Shown: piece by piece, positions 1 through 6,616 of the stretch
Layout: each line of letters begins with the position of its first letter
Position numbering within the stretch: the stretch's first letter is position 1
Source: Streptomyces sp. I05A-00742
GTDB taxonomy: Bacteria; Actinomycetota; Actinomycetes; Streptomycetales; Streptomycetaceae
DNA length: 64,000 nt
Reading direction: 5' to 3'
NCBI RefSeq assembly: GCF_013055795.1
Contig: NZ_JABETO010000010.1
Coordinates: forward strand, 62,001 to 126,000
Notes under the pieces: generated by a model
The model's input: the letters and a program-made list of their open reading frames with translations, nothing else
What the model was told of the DNA's origin: nothing
Database searches by the model: none
Position numbers and translations under genes: made by a program

Positions 1-458
1 TCGCGACGGCCGGCCTCCATCAACCAGTCGCAGGCCTGCCGGGCCTTGTCGACGACGCCGTCGGGGTAGCCGTAGCGCACCCGGTGTTCGGCGAACTCGT
101 CCTCGTCCTCGACGTGGGCCTCGCCGCCGCGCGGCCGCACGACGTCGAGATCGAGGTCCACCGTGCGCAGGACGGTCCCGTCCGCGTCCCACTCGGGCAC
201 CGTGCACACGTCGCAGTACATCTCGGGGCCCGGGTCCGCGCAGAACGTGGCCGTCCACCACTCACCGCGCGGAACCAGCATCACGTACGCGTACCGGCTC
301 GTCCGGCCGCCCTTGGCCGAGTCGACGGAAACCCCCCGCGGGGTGCCCAGCCACACGCCGTACCCGTCCTCACCGAGCCGGGTGGCGGTCCACCGCGCGC
401 TGAGGGTGCCGTCGTACTTCCGGATGTCGACCAGCACGGAGGTGCTCTCTGTGGTCAT
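1..458 (-). CDS. DUF402 domain protein, 3' end outside the window
   Basis: The reading frame opens with ATG at 458 (minus strand) and runs off the left edge without a stop, giving 152 visible codons. The start is followed by a segment (residues about 9-40) with VDIRKYDGTLSARW and GVWLGTPRG, then a strand-rich core with WWTATFC and a late acidic segment EDEDEFAEHRVRYGYP. This matches the actinobacterial DUF402 layout, whose members are small beta-barrel proteins; some are nucleoside di/triphosphate phosphatases, but many Streptomyces members are uncharacterised. It faces the hydrolase at 491-1354 on the same strand, 32 bp upstream of it, so the two may be cotranscribed. The C-terminal metal-binding region cannot be judged because the gene is cut by the edge. 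Confidence 0.75.
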   Translation of the reverse strand, partial: MTTESTSVLVDIRKYDGTLSARWTATRLGEDGYGVWLGTPRGVSVDSAKGGRTSRYAYVMLVPRGEWWTATFCADPGPEMYCDVCTVPEWDADGTVLRTVDLDLDVVRPRGGEAHVEDEDEFAEHRVRYGYPDGVVDKARQACDWLMEAGRR

Positions 459-490
459 GCCAAGACGGTAGCCCGGCGGAGCCCGGGTTT

Positions 491-1354
491 TCAGGACCCG
501 GACCGCCGCACCCGGTCGAGGAACGACACGACGGTCCCGGTGAAGTGGCCGGGGTCGTCGAGCCACGGGAAGTGGCCCGCTCCCGGCTGGACGGCCACCT
601 CGCTTCCCGGGACCGACTCCGCGACGGCGGAGGCGATCCGCGGGAGCGGGCCGCTGTCCAGTTCCCCGGCGAGGATCAGGATCCGCTCCCCCAGCGGGGC
701 CAGGGCCGCGCGGGTCGCGGCCGGGTCGAACCCGCCTGCCGCCGCGTACACCTCCGCCGCCTCCTCGTTGCTCTGCCCCGCCTCGGCCGCGGCGTGCGCC
801 TGCGCCTCCGCGTCCCACCTGCCGTAGAAGAAGGGCACCACGGCGTCCCAGTCGGCGTCGGTTGCCGTCCCCTCCTCCCACGCGGCCCGCCAGGAGGGGA
901 ACACCGCTTCGAACCACGGTTCGTCCGCCCGCAGCGCCGCCACCTCCATGCGGTGCTCCCCGGTGAACCGGACGCCGACGGCCCGCGCCCTGGGCGTCAC
1001 CAGGACGAGGCCCCGGACGCGGTCCGGGTACCGGGCCGCGTGCAGCAGCGCCAAGTCGCCCGCCGCGGAGTGCGCCAGGGCGTCCGCCCGCTCCAGGCCG
1101 AGGTGATCCCACAGCGCCTCGACGTCCTCCACCTGCCGGTCGGGGCGGTACGTGGCCGGGTCGTCCGGCGTACCTGAGTCACCCGTGCCCCGCAGGTCCA
1201 GCTTGATCAGCCGACGGTGCTTCGCCAGTCCGCCGAGGTCGCCGAGGTAGACGGACGCCCGCATGGGCCCGCCGGGCAGGCAGAGCAGCGGCTCGCCCTC
1301 GCCGAGGGAGTGGTAGGCGAGGGTGGTTCCGTCGTGGGCTGTGAAGGTGGGCAT
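491..1354 (-). CDS. Alpha/beta hydrolase
   Basis: This 287-residue protein has the alpha/beta-hydrolase order: an N-terminal HDGTTLAYHSLGEGEPLLCLPGGP with the oxyanion-type PGGP, LDLRGTGDSG about residue 53, a nucleophile elbow ALAHSAAGDL near residue 96, an acid in AGELDSG and a C-terminal histidine in GAGHFPWLDDP. The elbow is Ala-His-Ser-Ala-Ala rather than Gly-x-Ser-x-Gly, a tolerated variant in this superfamily. The start ATG at 1354 opens the conserved first strand. It resembles proline-iminopeptidase-like or epoxide-hydrolase-like hydrolases; substrate is unknown. It lies upstream of the DUF402 gene on the same strand. The roughly 220 bp upstream hold no gene I can support. Confidence 0.85.
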   Translation of the reverse strand: MPTFTAHDGTTLAYHSLGEGEPLLCLPGGPMRASVYLGDLGGLAKHRRLIKLDLRGTGDSGTPDDPATYRPDRQVEDVEALWDHLGLERADALAHSAAGDLALLHAARYPDRVRGLVLVTPRARAVGVRFTGEHRMEVAALRADEPWFEAVFPSWRAAWEEGTATDADWDAVVPFFYGRWDAEAQAHAAAEAGQSNEEAAEVYAAAGGFDPAATRAALAPLGERILILAGELDSGPLPRIASAVAESVPGSEVAVQPGAGHFPWLDDPGHFTGTVVSFLDRVRRSGS

Positions 1355-1573
1355 GGGGCATCCTTGTGAGGTTGTGACGGCTGCGGCAAGCGGATTTTCT
1401 TTGCACGCAGGCCGGTTGAGCGTTCAGTGCGTCCATTGCCGCGCCCGAATCCACCACTTCGCGCCCTTCCGCGCGTACGCTCGGCAGCGGTCACTGCTGT
1501 GACCTGTGGCTTTGCCGAGCATGACCCGGCGGGCGCGCGGCAATCGGTGGATCCGGGCGCGGGGCCGCTCCCG

Positions 1574-1789
1574 TCACGGCCACCGTACGAACACGTACTT
1601 CCGGCGCCGCCCGTCAAAGCTCAGCACGCCGGTCCCGGTCGCGGACGCCGTCGGGCCCACCTCCGCCGGTCCGGGCACCTCGCGCCACAGCGCCCCGTAC
1701 GCGGTGAAGCGGCGCACCCCGCAGCGGCAGCAGGTCGCCACCCCGCCCCGGGTGACCACCCAGGCCCCGGGCGCATGCCCGCACCCCAT
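1574..1789 (-). CDS. Small Cys-containing protein, 71 aa
   Basis: The supported start is ATG at 1789, which overlaps the stop codon of the upstream 63-aa gene as ATGA; the longer upstream frame is a shadow. Residues 3-23 hold Cys-Gly-His followed by Cys-Cys-Arg-Cys, spaced like a small zinc ribbon, and the C-terminus ends in basic and aromatic residues (RRRKYVFVRW). Function is not known. The stop-start overlap indicates translational coupling. The pair is divergent from the XRE/DUF397 pair, a place where Streptomyces often carries such small proteins. Zinc binding is inferred only from cysteine spacing. Confidence 0.6.
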   Translation of the reverse strand: MGCGHAPGAWVVTRGGVATCCRCGVRRFTAYGALWREVPGPAEVGPTASATGTGVLSFDGRRRKYVFVRWP

Positions 1790-1980
1790 CAGTGCACCCA
1801 CCGGTGGTGCCGGCCCATCGCCGCGATCCACTGCTGCGCCTCGGTGCGGTTCCCTGCGCGGGAGGCGGCGTAGTAGGCCTCCTTGATGCGGCGGCACTCC
1901 GCGCAGGGGGCTGGGCGGGGGGTGGGGGCCTTGGGCGGGAGGGCGGCCGAGGGCATGCGGGTACCTCTTCCGGTGGGCAA
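1789..1980 (-). CDS. Small conserved hypothetical protein, 63 aa
   Basis: The C-terminal two thirds carry CAECRRIKEAYYAASRAGNR followed by an alpha-helical segment ending in GRHHRWVH. A Cys-x2-Cys and closing histidines suggest a possible metal site. Two in-frame ATG codons, at 1980 and 1956, could start it; the first is used here and the second would remove eight residues. It is coupled to the 71-aa gene by an ATGA overlap and divergent from the XRE regulator that starts at 2077, so the promoters of the two modules share about 100 bp. No enzymatic motif is visible. The function is unknown. Confidence 0.55.
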   Translation of the reverse strand: MPTGRGTRMPSAALPPKAPTPRPAPCAECRRIKEAYYAASRAGNRTEAQQWIAAMGRHHRWVH

Positions 1981-2076
1981 TTACCTGGTGTGCTCCCAGC
2001 GTTGCGGTCCGCGAGTACGCTCAGGAAGAGGGGAGCCCATAACCCTGCGGAAGTTATGGATGGAAGGACGCCCACC

Positions 2077-2898
2077 GTGGCCGCCGAGACCGACTCACCG
2101 CCCGACCCCAACTCGTCGCTGCTTGCCTTCTTCGGATCCGAGCTGCGCCGCGTGCGCACGGAGGCGGGCAAGTCCCAGCGGGAGACGGCCGCGCTCGCCC
2201 ACTCGACGCAGGCGATGATCTCCTACGTGGAGGCGGCGAAGAGGGTGCCGTCGGAGGATCTGGCGCGGGATCTGGACACGGGGTTCGGGACGGGTGGGCA
2301 CTTCGGGCGGTTGTACCCGCTGGTGATCAAGTTCGCGTATCCGAGTTGGTTCCTGCCGTTCGTGGAACTGGAACGGGAGGCATCTTCCATGCGAGTCTTC
2401 GAGAGCCAAGTCATCCCGGGGCTGCTACAGACCGAGAGTTATGCAAGAGCCATGCTGAGTTCCGTACGGCCGGAAAACCTCGAAGACTTGGTCGCCGCGC
2501 GGATGACGCGCCGCGACCTCCTTGAGCAGGACTCCCCTCCACGCACTTGGTTCGTCATTGACGAGCAGGCACTGCTCCGGCACATCGGTGGGCCGGGTGT
2601 CATGCGGCCCCAGTTGGAAGCGCTGCTGCTGGCAGGCCGACGCCCCCGAACGGTGATCCAGGTCATCCCCCGAGCGGTGGCGTCCCACCCCGGTCTCGCA
2701 GGGCCCTTCACGGTCCTCAGCTTCGACAAAGGACAGGATGTGCTGTTCGTGGACGGTTTCTCCCAAGGCCGCATCGCTCTTGATGCAAACGAGGTGGCAG
2801 CAGCCGAACACGCATACGATCTGCTACGGGCGCTAGCCCTGTCACCGGAAGCGTCCGCCGAATTGATCAGCACCCACTTGAAGGAGCTAGGTCCGTGA
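2077..2898 (+). CDS. XRE-family regulator (DUF5753 type), WhiJ-like
   Basis: The protein is 273 residues. Residues about 10-70 form an XRE helix-turn-helix (FGSELRRVRTEAGKSQRETA), and residues about 95-270 form the DUF5753 sensor-like domain (SQVIPGLLQTESYARAML, VIDEQALLRHIGGP, VIPRAVASHPGLAGPFTVL). GTG at 2077 was chosen because GGAAGG lies eight bases before it; ATG at 2056 has no good ribosome site. Proteins of this class form a large paralogous set in Streptomyces, including WhiJ, and are nearly always paired with DUF397 proteins. The DUF397 gene follows with a GTGA overlap. A role in developmental gene control is likely from family knowledge; some such pairs have been described as toxin-antitoxin modules. 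Confidence 0.9.
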   Translation: MAAETDSPPDPNSSLLAFFGSELRRVRTEAGKSQRETAALAHSTQAMISYVEAAKRVPSEDLARDLDTGFGTGGHFGRLYPLVIKFAYPSWFLPFVELEREASSMRVFESQVIPGLLQTESYARAMLSSVRPENLEDLVAARMTRRDLLEQDSPPRTWFVIDEQALLRHIGGPGVMRPQLEALLLAGRRPRTVIQVIPRAVASHPGLAGPFTVLSFDKGQDVLFVDGFSQGRIALDANEVAAAEHAYDLLRALALSPEASAELISTHLKELGP

Positions 2899-3257
2899 TC
2901 AGCTCTACCAAACTTCCCGTGCTCACATGGCGGAAGAGTAGCTACAGCACCAATGGCGGAAACTGCTTGGAGGTGGGCGACCTCCTGCGCACCGCCTGGA
3001 GTAAGTCCAGCTACAGCAGTAGCAACGGCGGGAACTGTCTTGAGGTCGGTGACCTCATACATGCTGGCTGGACGAAATCCAGTTACAGCGGGCCAAACGG
3101 CGGCCAGTGCCTGGAGTGGCAACCTTCGGCCACAGGAGCCGGCGCCGTCCCCATAAGGGACAGCAAACGGCCCGCCGGCGCAGCCCTCCTCTTCCCCGCC
3201 GCCGCATGGCGATCCTTCGTCGCCGCCGTCAACGGTGCGCGACTGGCGGACCGCTGA
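2895..3257 (+). CDS. DUF397 protein with three tandem motif copies
   Basis: GTG at 2895 overlaps the TGA of the XRE gene, so the two are translationally coupled. DUF397 proteins are usually about 60-80 residues with a single Trp-x-Lys-Ser-Ser-Tyr-Ser motif followed by Gly-Gly-x-Cys-Leu-Glu and later IRDSK. Here the 120-residue protein has that motif three times, at residues 12-30, 35-54 and 59-75, and only one C-terminal IRDSKRP block (about residue 86). The DNA of the three copies has clearly diverged, so this is an old internal duplication and not an assembly artefact. DUF397 proteins work with their XRE partner. The consequence of triplication is unknown; it could give multivalent binding. 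Confidence 0.9.
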   Translation: MISSTKLPVLTWRKSSYSTNGGNCLEVGDLLRTAWSKSSYSSSNGGNCLEVGDLIHAGWTKSSYSGPNGGQCLEWQPSATGAGAVPIRDSKRPAGAALLFPAAAWRSFVAAVNGARLADR

Positions 3258-3271
3258 GGCCGCAGACAGGC

Positions 3272-3571
3272 CTACCGGTACGACGAGAAGCCCGGCTCGA
3301 CCCCCAGGGACTTCAACCAGCGCATCTCGCCGAAGTGCACGATTTCCGTGCCGTTGGCGGCCAGCAGGTCCAGGACGTCGTCCCCGTCCGCGCCGCCGAG
3401 CGCGGTGACGACCAGGGGGATCTCGTCCGGCTTGACGGAGAGCATGTACTCGTATTCTCCCCGGCTGAGGTCCTGCCCCTCGATGTGCAGCCTGCCGTCG
3501 GCGTCAAGGCGTGCGTTCACGTACAGGCGGTTCGCCGCGTACAGGCTGACCCGTCGGTCGTTTGCGGTCAT
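3272..3571 (-). CDS. Conserved hypothetical protein, 99 aa
   Basis: This acidic, soluble 99-residue protein starts with ATG at 3571 and ends close to the DUF397 stop, so the two genes converge with 14 bp between them. It has alternating strands and turns (VNARLDADGRLHIEGQDL, EYEYMLSVKPDEIP) and a C-terminal segment with FGEMRWLKSLGVEPGFSSYR. I recognise no domain, signal peptide or membrane segment. Codon usage fits the neighbourhood. A small intracellular partner or immunity-like role cannot be excluded but is unsupported. Confidence 0.65.
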   Translation of the reverse strand: MTANDRRVSLYAANRLYVNARLDADGRLHIEGQDLSRGEYEYMLSVKPDEIPLVVTALGGADGDDVLDLLAANGTEIVHFGEMRWLKSLGVEPGFSSYR

Positions 3572-3945
3572 GGCAGCTCCTCACGTCGGCGGCCGATGCA
3601 TCTCGTCATGCAACGGATCATGTACTGGGCACGACGGTGAGCGCGGCGCTTCCGGTTCCCGGCCGACGGGGCACGTGATCGGGTTCACGGCGGCCCTCCG
3701 CCCCCATGGGGGACGGGCAAGTGCGAGGGCGGAGGGACGGCGCGACCGGGGGGACTCGGGGGAAGCGGACTTCCGGCCATCCTCATCCGTTGACGGTGGC
3801 CCCTCAACTCCTGCGCGTGTTACCGCTGGTGCGTTGTCGGCCACTCCCGTGATCCGCGCGCCAGTCGATCCGATTCACCAACGGATGTCCCGATCGGTCA
3901 GGGATTGAGAAGCGCGGTGCAGGAGCCGCCTCTAGCCTGCTCACC
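3572..3945. other. Intergenic region without a supported gene
   Basis: This 374-bp stretch separates two divergent genes (starts at 3571 and 3946) and should hold both promoters. A minus-strand 87-codon frame crosses it, but it has no ribosome site and low-complexity composition. I see no strong hairpin or repeat. Confidence 0.5.
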
Positions 3946-4356
3946 ATGGACATCACCATTCACACGACTTCTCTCCCGCACGACGACGCGGACGCGTCGC
4001 TCGCCTTCTACCGCGACGTCCTCGGCTTCGAGGTCCGCAGCGATGTCGGGCAGGGCAGGATGCGCTGGATCACGGTCGGCCCGCCCGGTCAGCCGGGCAC
4101 GTCGATCCTTCTGGCGCCGCCTGCCGCCGATCCCGGGATCACCGAGGACGAGCGCCGCACGATCACCGAGATGATGGCCAAGGGCACCTACGGCTGGATC
4201 CTGCTGGCCACCTCGGACCTCGACGCCACGTTCGAGAAGGTGCAGGCCGGTGACACCGAGGTCGTCCAGGAGCCGACCGAGCAGCCGTACGGCGTCCGCG
4301 ACTGCGCGTTCCGCGACCCCGCGGGCAACCTGATCCGGATCCAGGAGCTGCGCTGA
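3946..4356 (+). CDS. VOC (glyoxalase/extradiol dioxygenase-like) protein
   Basis: The 136-residue protein has the betaalphabetabetabeta repeats of the vicinal-oxygen-chelate fold: residues 1-35 with DADASLAFYRDVLGFEVRSD, a middle linker, and residues about 85-136 with DLDATFEKVQ, VQEPTEQPYG and CAFRDPAGNLIRIQE. The last block is the canonical C-terminal strand with a Glu that often binds metal. Substrate cannot be told from sequence. A single-domain AraC regulator follows 109 bp downstream on the same strand and a second VOC gene comes after it, so the three may form one response unit. Confidence 0.9.
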   Translation: MDITIHTTSLPHDDADASLAFYRDVLGFEVRSDVGQGRMRWITVGPPGQPGTSILLAPPAADPGITEDERRTITEMMAKGTYGWILLATSDLDATFEKVQAGDTEVVQEPTEQPYGVRDCAFRDPAGNLIRIQELR

Positions 4357-4465
4357 GCTGTGCGGGTATCGGTGCGGCCGTGCGCGCCGACATCGCGACC
4401 ACCCCGGCGGGCCGCTCGAAGACGTCGAGGGACAGGGAAGACGAAAGGCGAAGGGGAGAGTTCCC

Positions 4466-4981
4466 ATGTGTAAGCCCGAATGGCGGCGTGCACGCGTCCA
4501 GGCGCAGCGTCTGGCCGACCTCGCGCGGCTGCGCCGCGTCCGCGACCGGATCGACAGGGAGTACGCGCGGCCGCTGAACGTGGAGGCGCTCGCCCGCGAT
4601 GTGAACATGTCCGCCGGGCATCTGAGTCGGCAGTTCCGGGCCGCCTACGGTGAGTCGCCGTACGCGTACCTGATGACGCGTCGCATCGAACGGGCGGCGG
4701 CGCTGCTGCGGCGGGGCGACCTCAGCGTCACCGAGGTCTGCTTCGAGGTCGGCTGCGCGTCGCTGGGAACGTTCACCACCCGCTTCACCGAGCTGGTCGG
4801 CATGCCGCCCGGGGCCTTCCGGCGCCGGGCGGCGGATGCGGCGTCCGACGATGCCGAAGCCGCGGGTAGGGCCGGCGATGCGGGGCCGGCGATCAAGGTG
4901 GAGGGGATGCCGGCGTGCGTGGCGAAGCAGGTCTCAAGACCGGTCAGGAATCGAGAAGCCCCGCCGCCGCGCAGCCCCTAG
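4466..4981 (+). CDS. AraC-family regulator, DNA-binding domain only
   Basis: The 171-residue protein is essentially one AraC/XylS DNA-binding domain. The first helix-turn-helix spans about residues 40-62 (LNVEALARDVNMSAGHLSRQ) and the second about 88-112 (LSVTEVCFEVGCASLGTFTT), followed by a disordered Ala/Pro-rich tail. There is no N-terminal ligand domain, so signal input must come from a partner or from expression level. ATG at 4466 has GGGGAG ten bases upstream. It sits between two VOC genes on the same strand, a layout that suggests it controls them, most directly the one at 5079. Control is inference from position. Confidence 0.88.
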   Translation: MCKPEWRRARVQAQRLADLARLRRVRDRIDREYARPLNVEALARDVNMSAGHLSRQFRAAYGESPYAYLMTRRIERAAALLRRGDLSVTEVCFEVGCASLGTFTTRFTELVGMPPGAFRRRAADAASDDAEAAGRAGDAGPAIKVEGMPACVAKQVSRPVRNREAPPPRSP

Positions 4982-5078
4982 CGTGATGGTCATGGCAACC
5001 AGCACACGCGCCGATGTGACAGCCGGGCCCTGGCCCGGATGTCCGGCACATATACCTCCGCAGTGCAAGGAGCAAGGC

Positions 5079-5492
5079 ATGAAAGCGCACGTCAGCTCGA
5101 TCCTCCTCGGTGTCCGGGACATGGACCGGGCCAAGCGGTTCTATACCGAGGGGCTCGGCTGGAAGATCCGGAACGACTACGGCATCTCGGTGTTCTTCGA
5201 CTCGGACGGCGCCTCGCCGATCGGCTTCTACGGTCGCGAGGGTCTGGCCGGCCAGGTGGGCACGGACCCGGAAGGCAGTGGCTTCAGCGGGCTGGTTCTG
5301 ACCTACGTCGTCCGCAGCGAGGCACGGGTCGACGAGATCATGGCGGAGGCCCGGAAGGCCGGCGCCACGATTCTCAAGCCCGCCGATGCTCTGCCGTGGG
5401 GCGGGTACGGCGGCACCTTCGCCGACCCGGACGGCTACGTCTGGAGCCTCGGCTACAGCGCCCAGGGAACCGACCAGCCCTACGCCGAGTAG
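5079..5492 (+). CDS. VOC (glyoxalase-like) protein
   Basis: ATG at 5079 is preceded at six bases by AAGGAG, which fixes the start inside a longer open frame. The 137-residue protein shows the VOC fold: VSSILLGVRDMDRAKRFYTE at the N-terminus, a middle segment SPIGFYGREGLAGQV, and the C-terminal VDEIMAEARKAGATILKP plus YGGTFADPDGYVWSLGY. It belongs to the large set of Streptomyces VOC proteins placed next to AraC-type regulators and may act in resistance or in handling small electrophiles. Substrate is unknown. It is less than 35% like the VOC protein at 3946 by eye, so the two are not a recent duplication. Confidence 0.9.
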   Translation: MKAHVSSILLGVRDMDRAKRFYTEGLGWKIRNDYGISVFFDSDGASPIGFYGREGLAGQVGTDPEGSGFSGLVLTYVVRSEARVDEIMAEARKAGATILKPADALPWGGYGGTFADPDGYVWSLGYSAQGTDQPYAE

Positions 5493-5683
5493 CCGCGATC
5501 CCTTGCCTCACAGCCGTCCAGGACACGGCGACGGCCCCGGTGTGGAATGTGGGAGCGGCTATCGGAGCCGGGCGGGCAAGCACCGCCGCGAGGAGCGCTT
5601 CCTCTTCGATGCCCGTCCCCCCTGAACCCGGCTCATTCGTCTGGTGCCGCTGGTGACCTGCCCGGCCTCTGCGGGCCGGCGCG

Positions 5684-6385
5684 TCAGCCCGTCTCGTCCA
5701 CGTCCTTCGGCACGCTCACCTTCACCGGTGCGCCGAAGTCCTTGAGGACCGTGACCCTGCGCAATCCGTCGGGCGTCCGCTGCTCCGCCCGCACGACGCG
5801 GCCCGCCTTGTTGATCCAGACGTCGCAGTCGATCCACTTCTTCTTCGTGACCGACATCTGGAGGTGCAGGAATTGGTCGGCCGGACGGACCCGTTCCAGG
5901 GTGAGGGTGCCGGAAAGCCGGTAGGCGGGCTCGCCGCCCTGCTGCTCGACGCCCTTACGGACGCTGGGGCCCATGCCCAGCAGCGTGTGCGTGTAACTGT
6001 CGACATCCTGGCTGCCGAAATCACTGACGCCGGGCGGGACCTTCCGCCACCGGCCACCGGAACCCTTGGAGCCGGGCTGGTAGAGCATGTAGTCCGCGTC
6101 GGAGGTCACGACCTCCTGGTAATCCACCGGGGACTTGCCTACGAGATGCCGTATCCGCAACGTGCCGGCCTTCGGGGCGTTGTAGTTGACCCGGCCTGTC
6201 ATGGTCGACCACGGCTGACCGATGAACGTCTGGATTTCGACCTGCGCCGAGTACGGCGCCTTGTCCGCCTTGCGGACCGCATCCTCGACGTCGAACGACG
6301 GCGCGGAGTCGTCCGACCCACAGCCGCCGAGGACGGCGACGGCCGCAGCCGCCACGACGACGCCACCGGGACGGCGCATGCGCAT
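5684..6385 (-). CDS. Lipoprotein, LppX/LprG-like
   Basis: The start at 6385 (ATG, with GGGGGGA eight bases before) gives a 233-residue protein with an N-terminal Arg-rich region, a hydrophobic stretch and a lipobox LGGC about 20 residues in, so it should be exported and lipidated. The mature part has YSAQVEIQTFIGQPWSTMTG, YMLYQPGSKGSGG, and a C-terminal half with WIDCDVWINKAGRVVRAEQRT. The beta-strand pattern resembles the LppX/LprAFG lipid-carrier fold and other DUF-type lipoproteins of actinobacteria. Lipid binding is inference from fold similarity. It faces the VOC gene convergently and lies downstream of the sigma-CAP gene. Confidence 0.78.
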   Translation of the reverse strand: MRMRRPGGVVVAAAAVAVLGGCGSDDSAPSFDVEDAVRKADKAPYSAQVEIQTFIGQPWSTMTGRVNYNAPKAGTLRIRHLVGKSPVDYQEVVTSDADYMLYQPGSKGSGGRWRKVPPGVSDFGSQDVDSYTHTLLGMGPSVRKGVEQQGGEPAYRLSGTLTLERVRPADQFLHLQMSVTKKKWIDCDVWINKAGRVVRAEQRTPDGLRRVTVLKDFGAPVKVSVPKDVDETG

Positions 6386-6616
6386 GAGCGTTTCCCCCCA
6401 CAGGAAAGACAAGGCCGTCATCCTTTCCTGGGAAACCCCCTACGGGCAACGGGATTTGGTGCCGGTGGAAGAAGACATGCGATCCCTTGGCCGAAGGCCA
6501 TCCTCGGCTCAGCACCGCCGCGCCCAGGGCGCTCCCCCGCGCCGCCGACCGCGCCGCCATCACAGCGGCGGTCGCCCCGGCGCGGGGGTCACTGAGAAAC
6601 GATCAGCGATGAAACG

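Noticed and set aside
3581-3844. 87-codon minus-strand frame in the gap before the first VOC gene
   Set aside because: Pro/Arg/Ser low complexity, no ribosome site, and it occupies the place where two divergent promoters should be.
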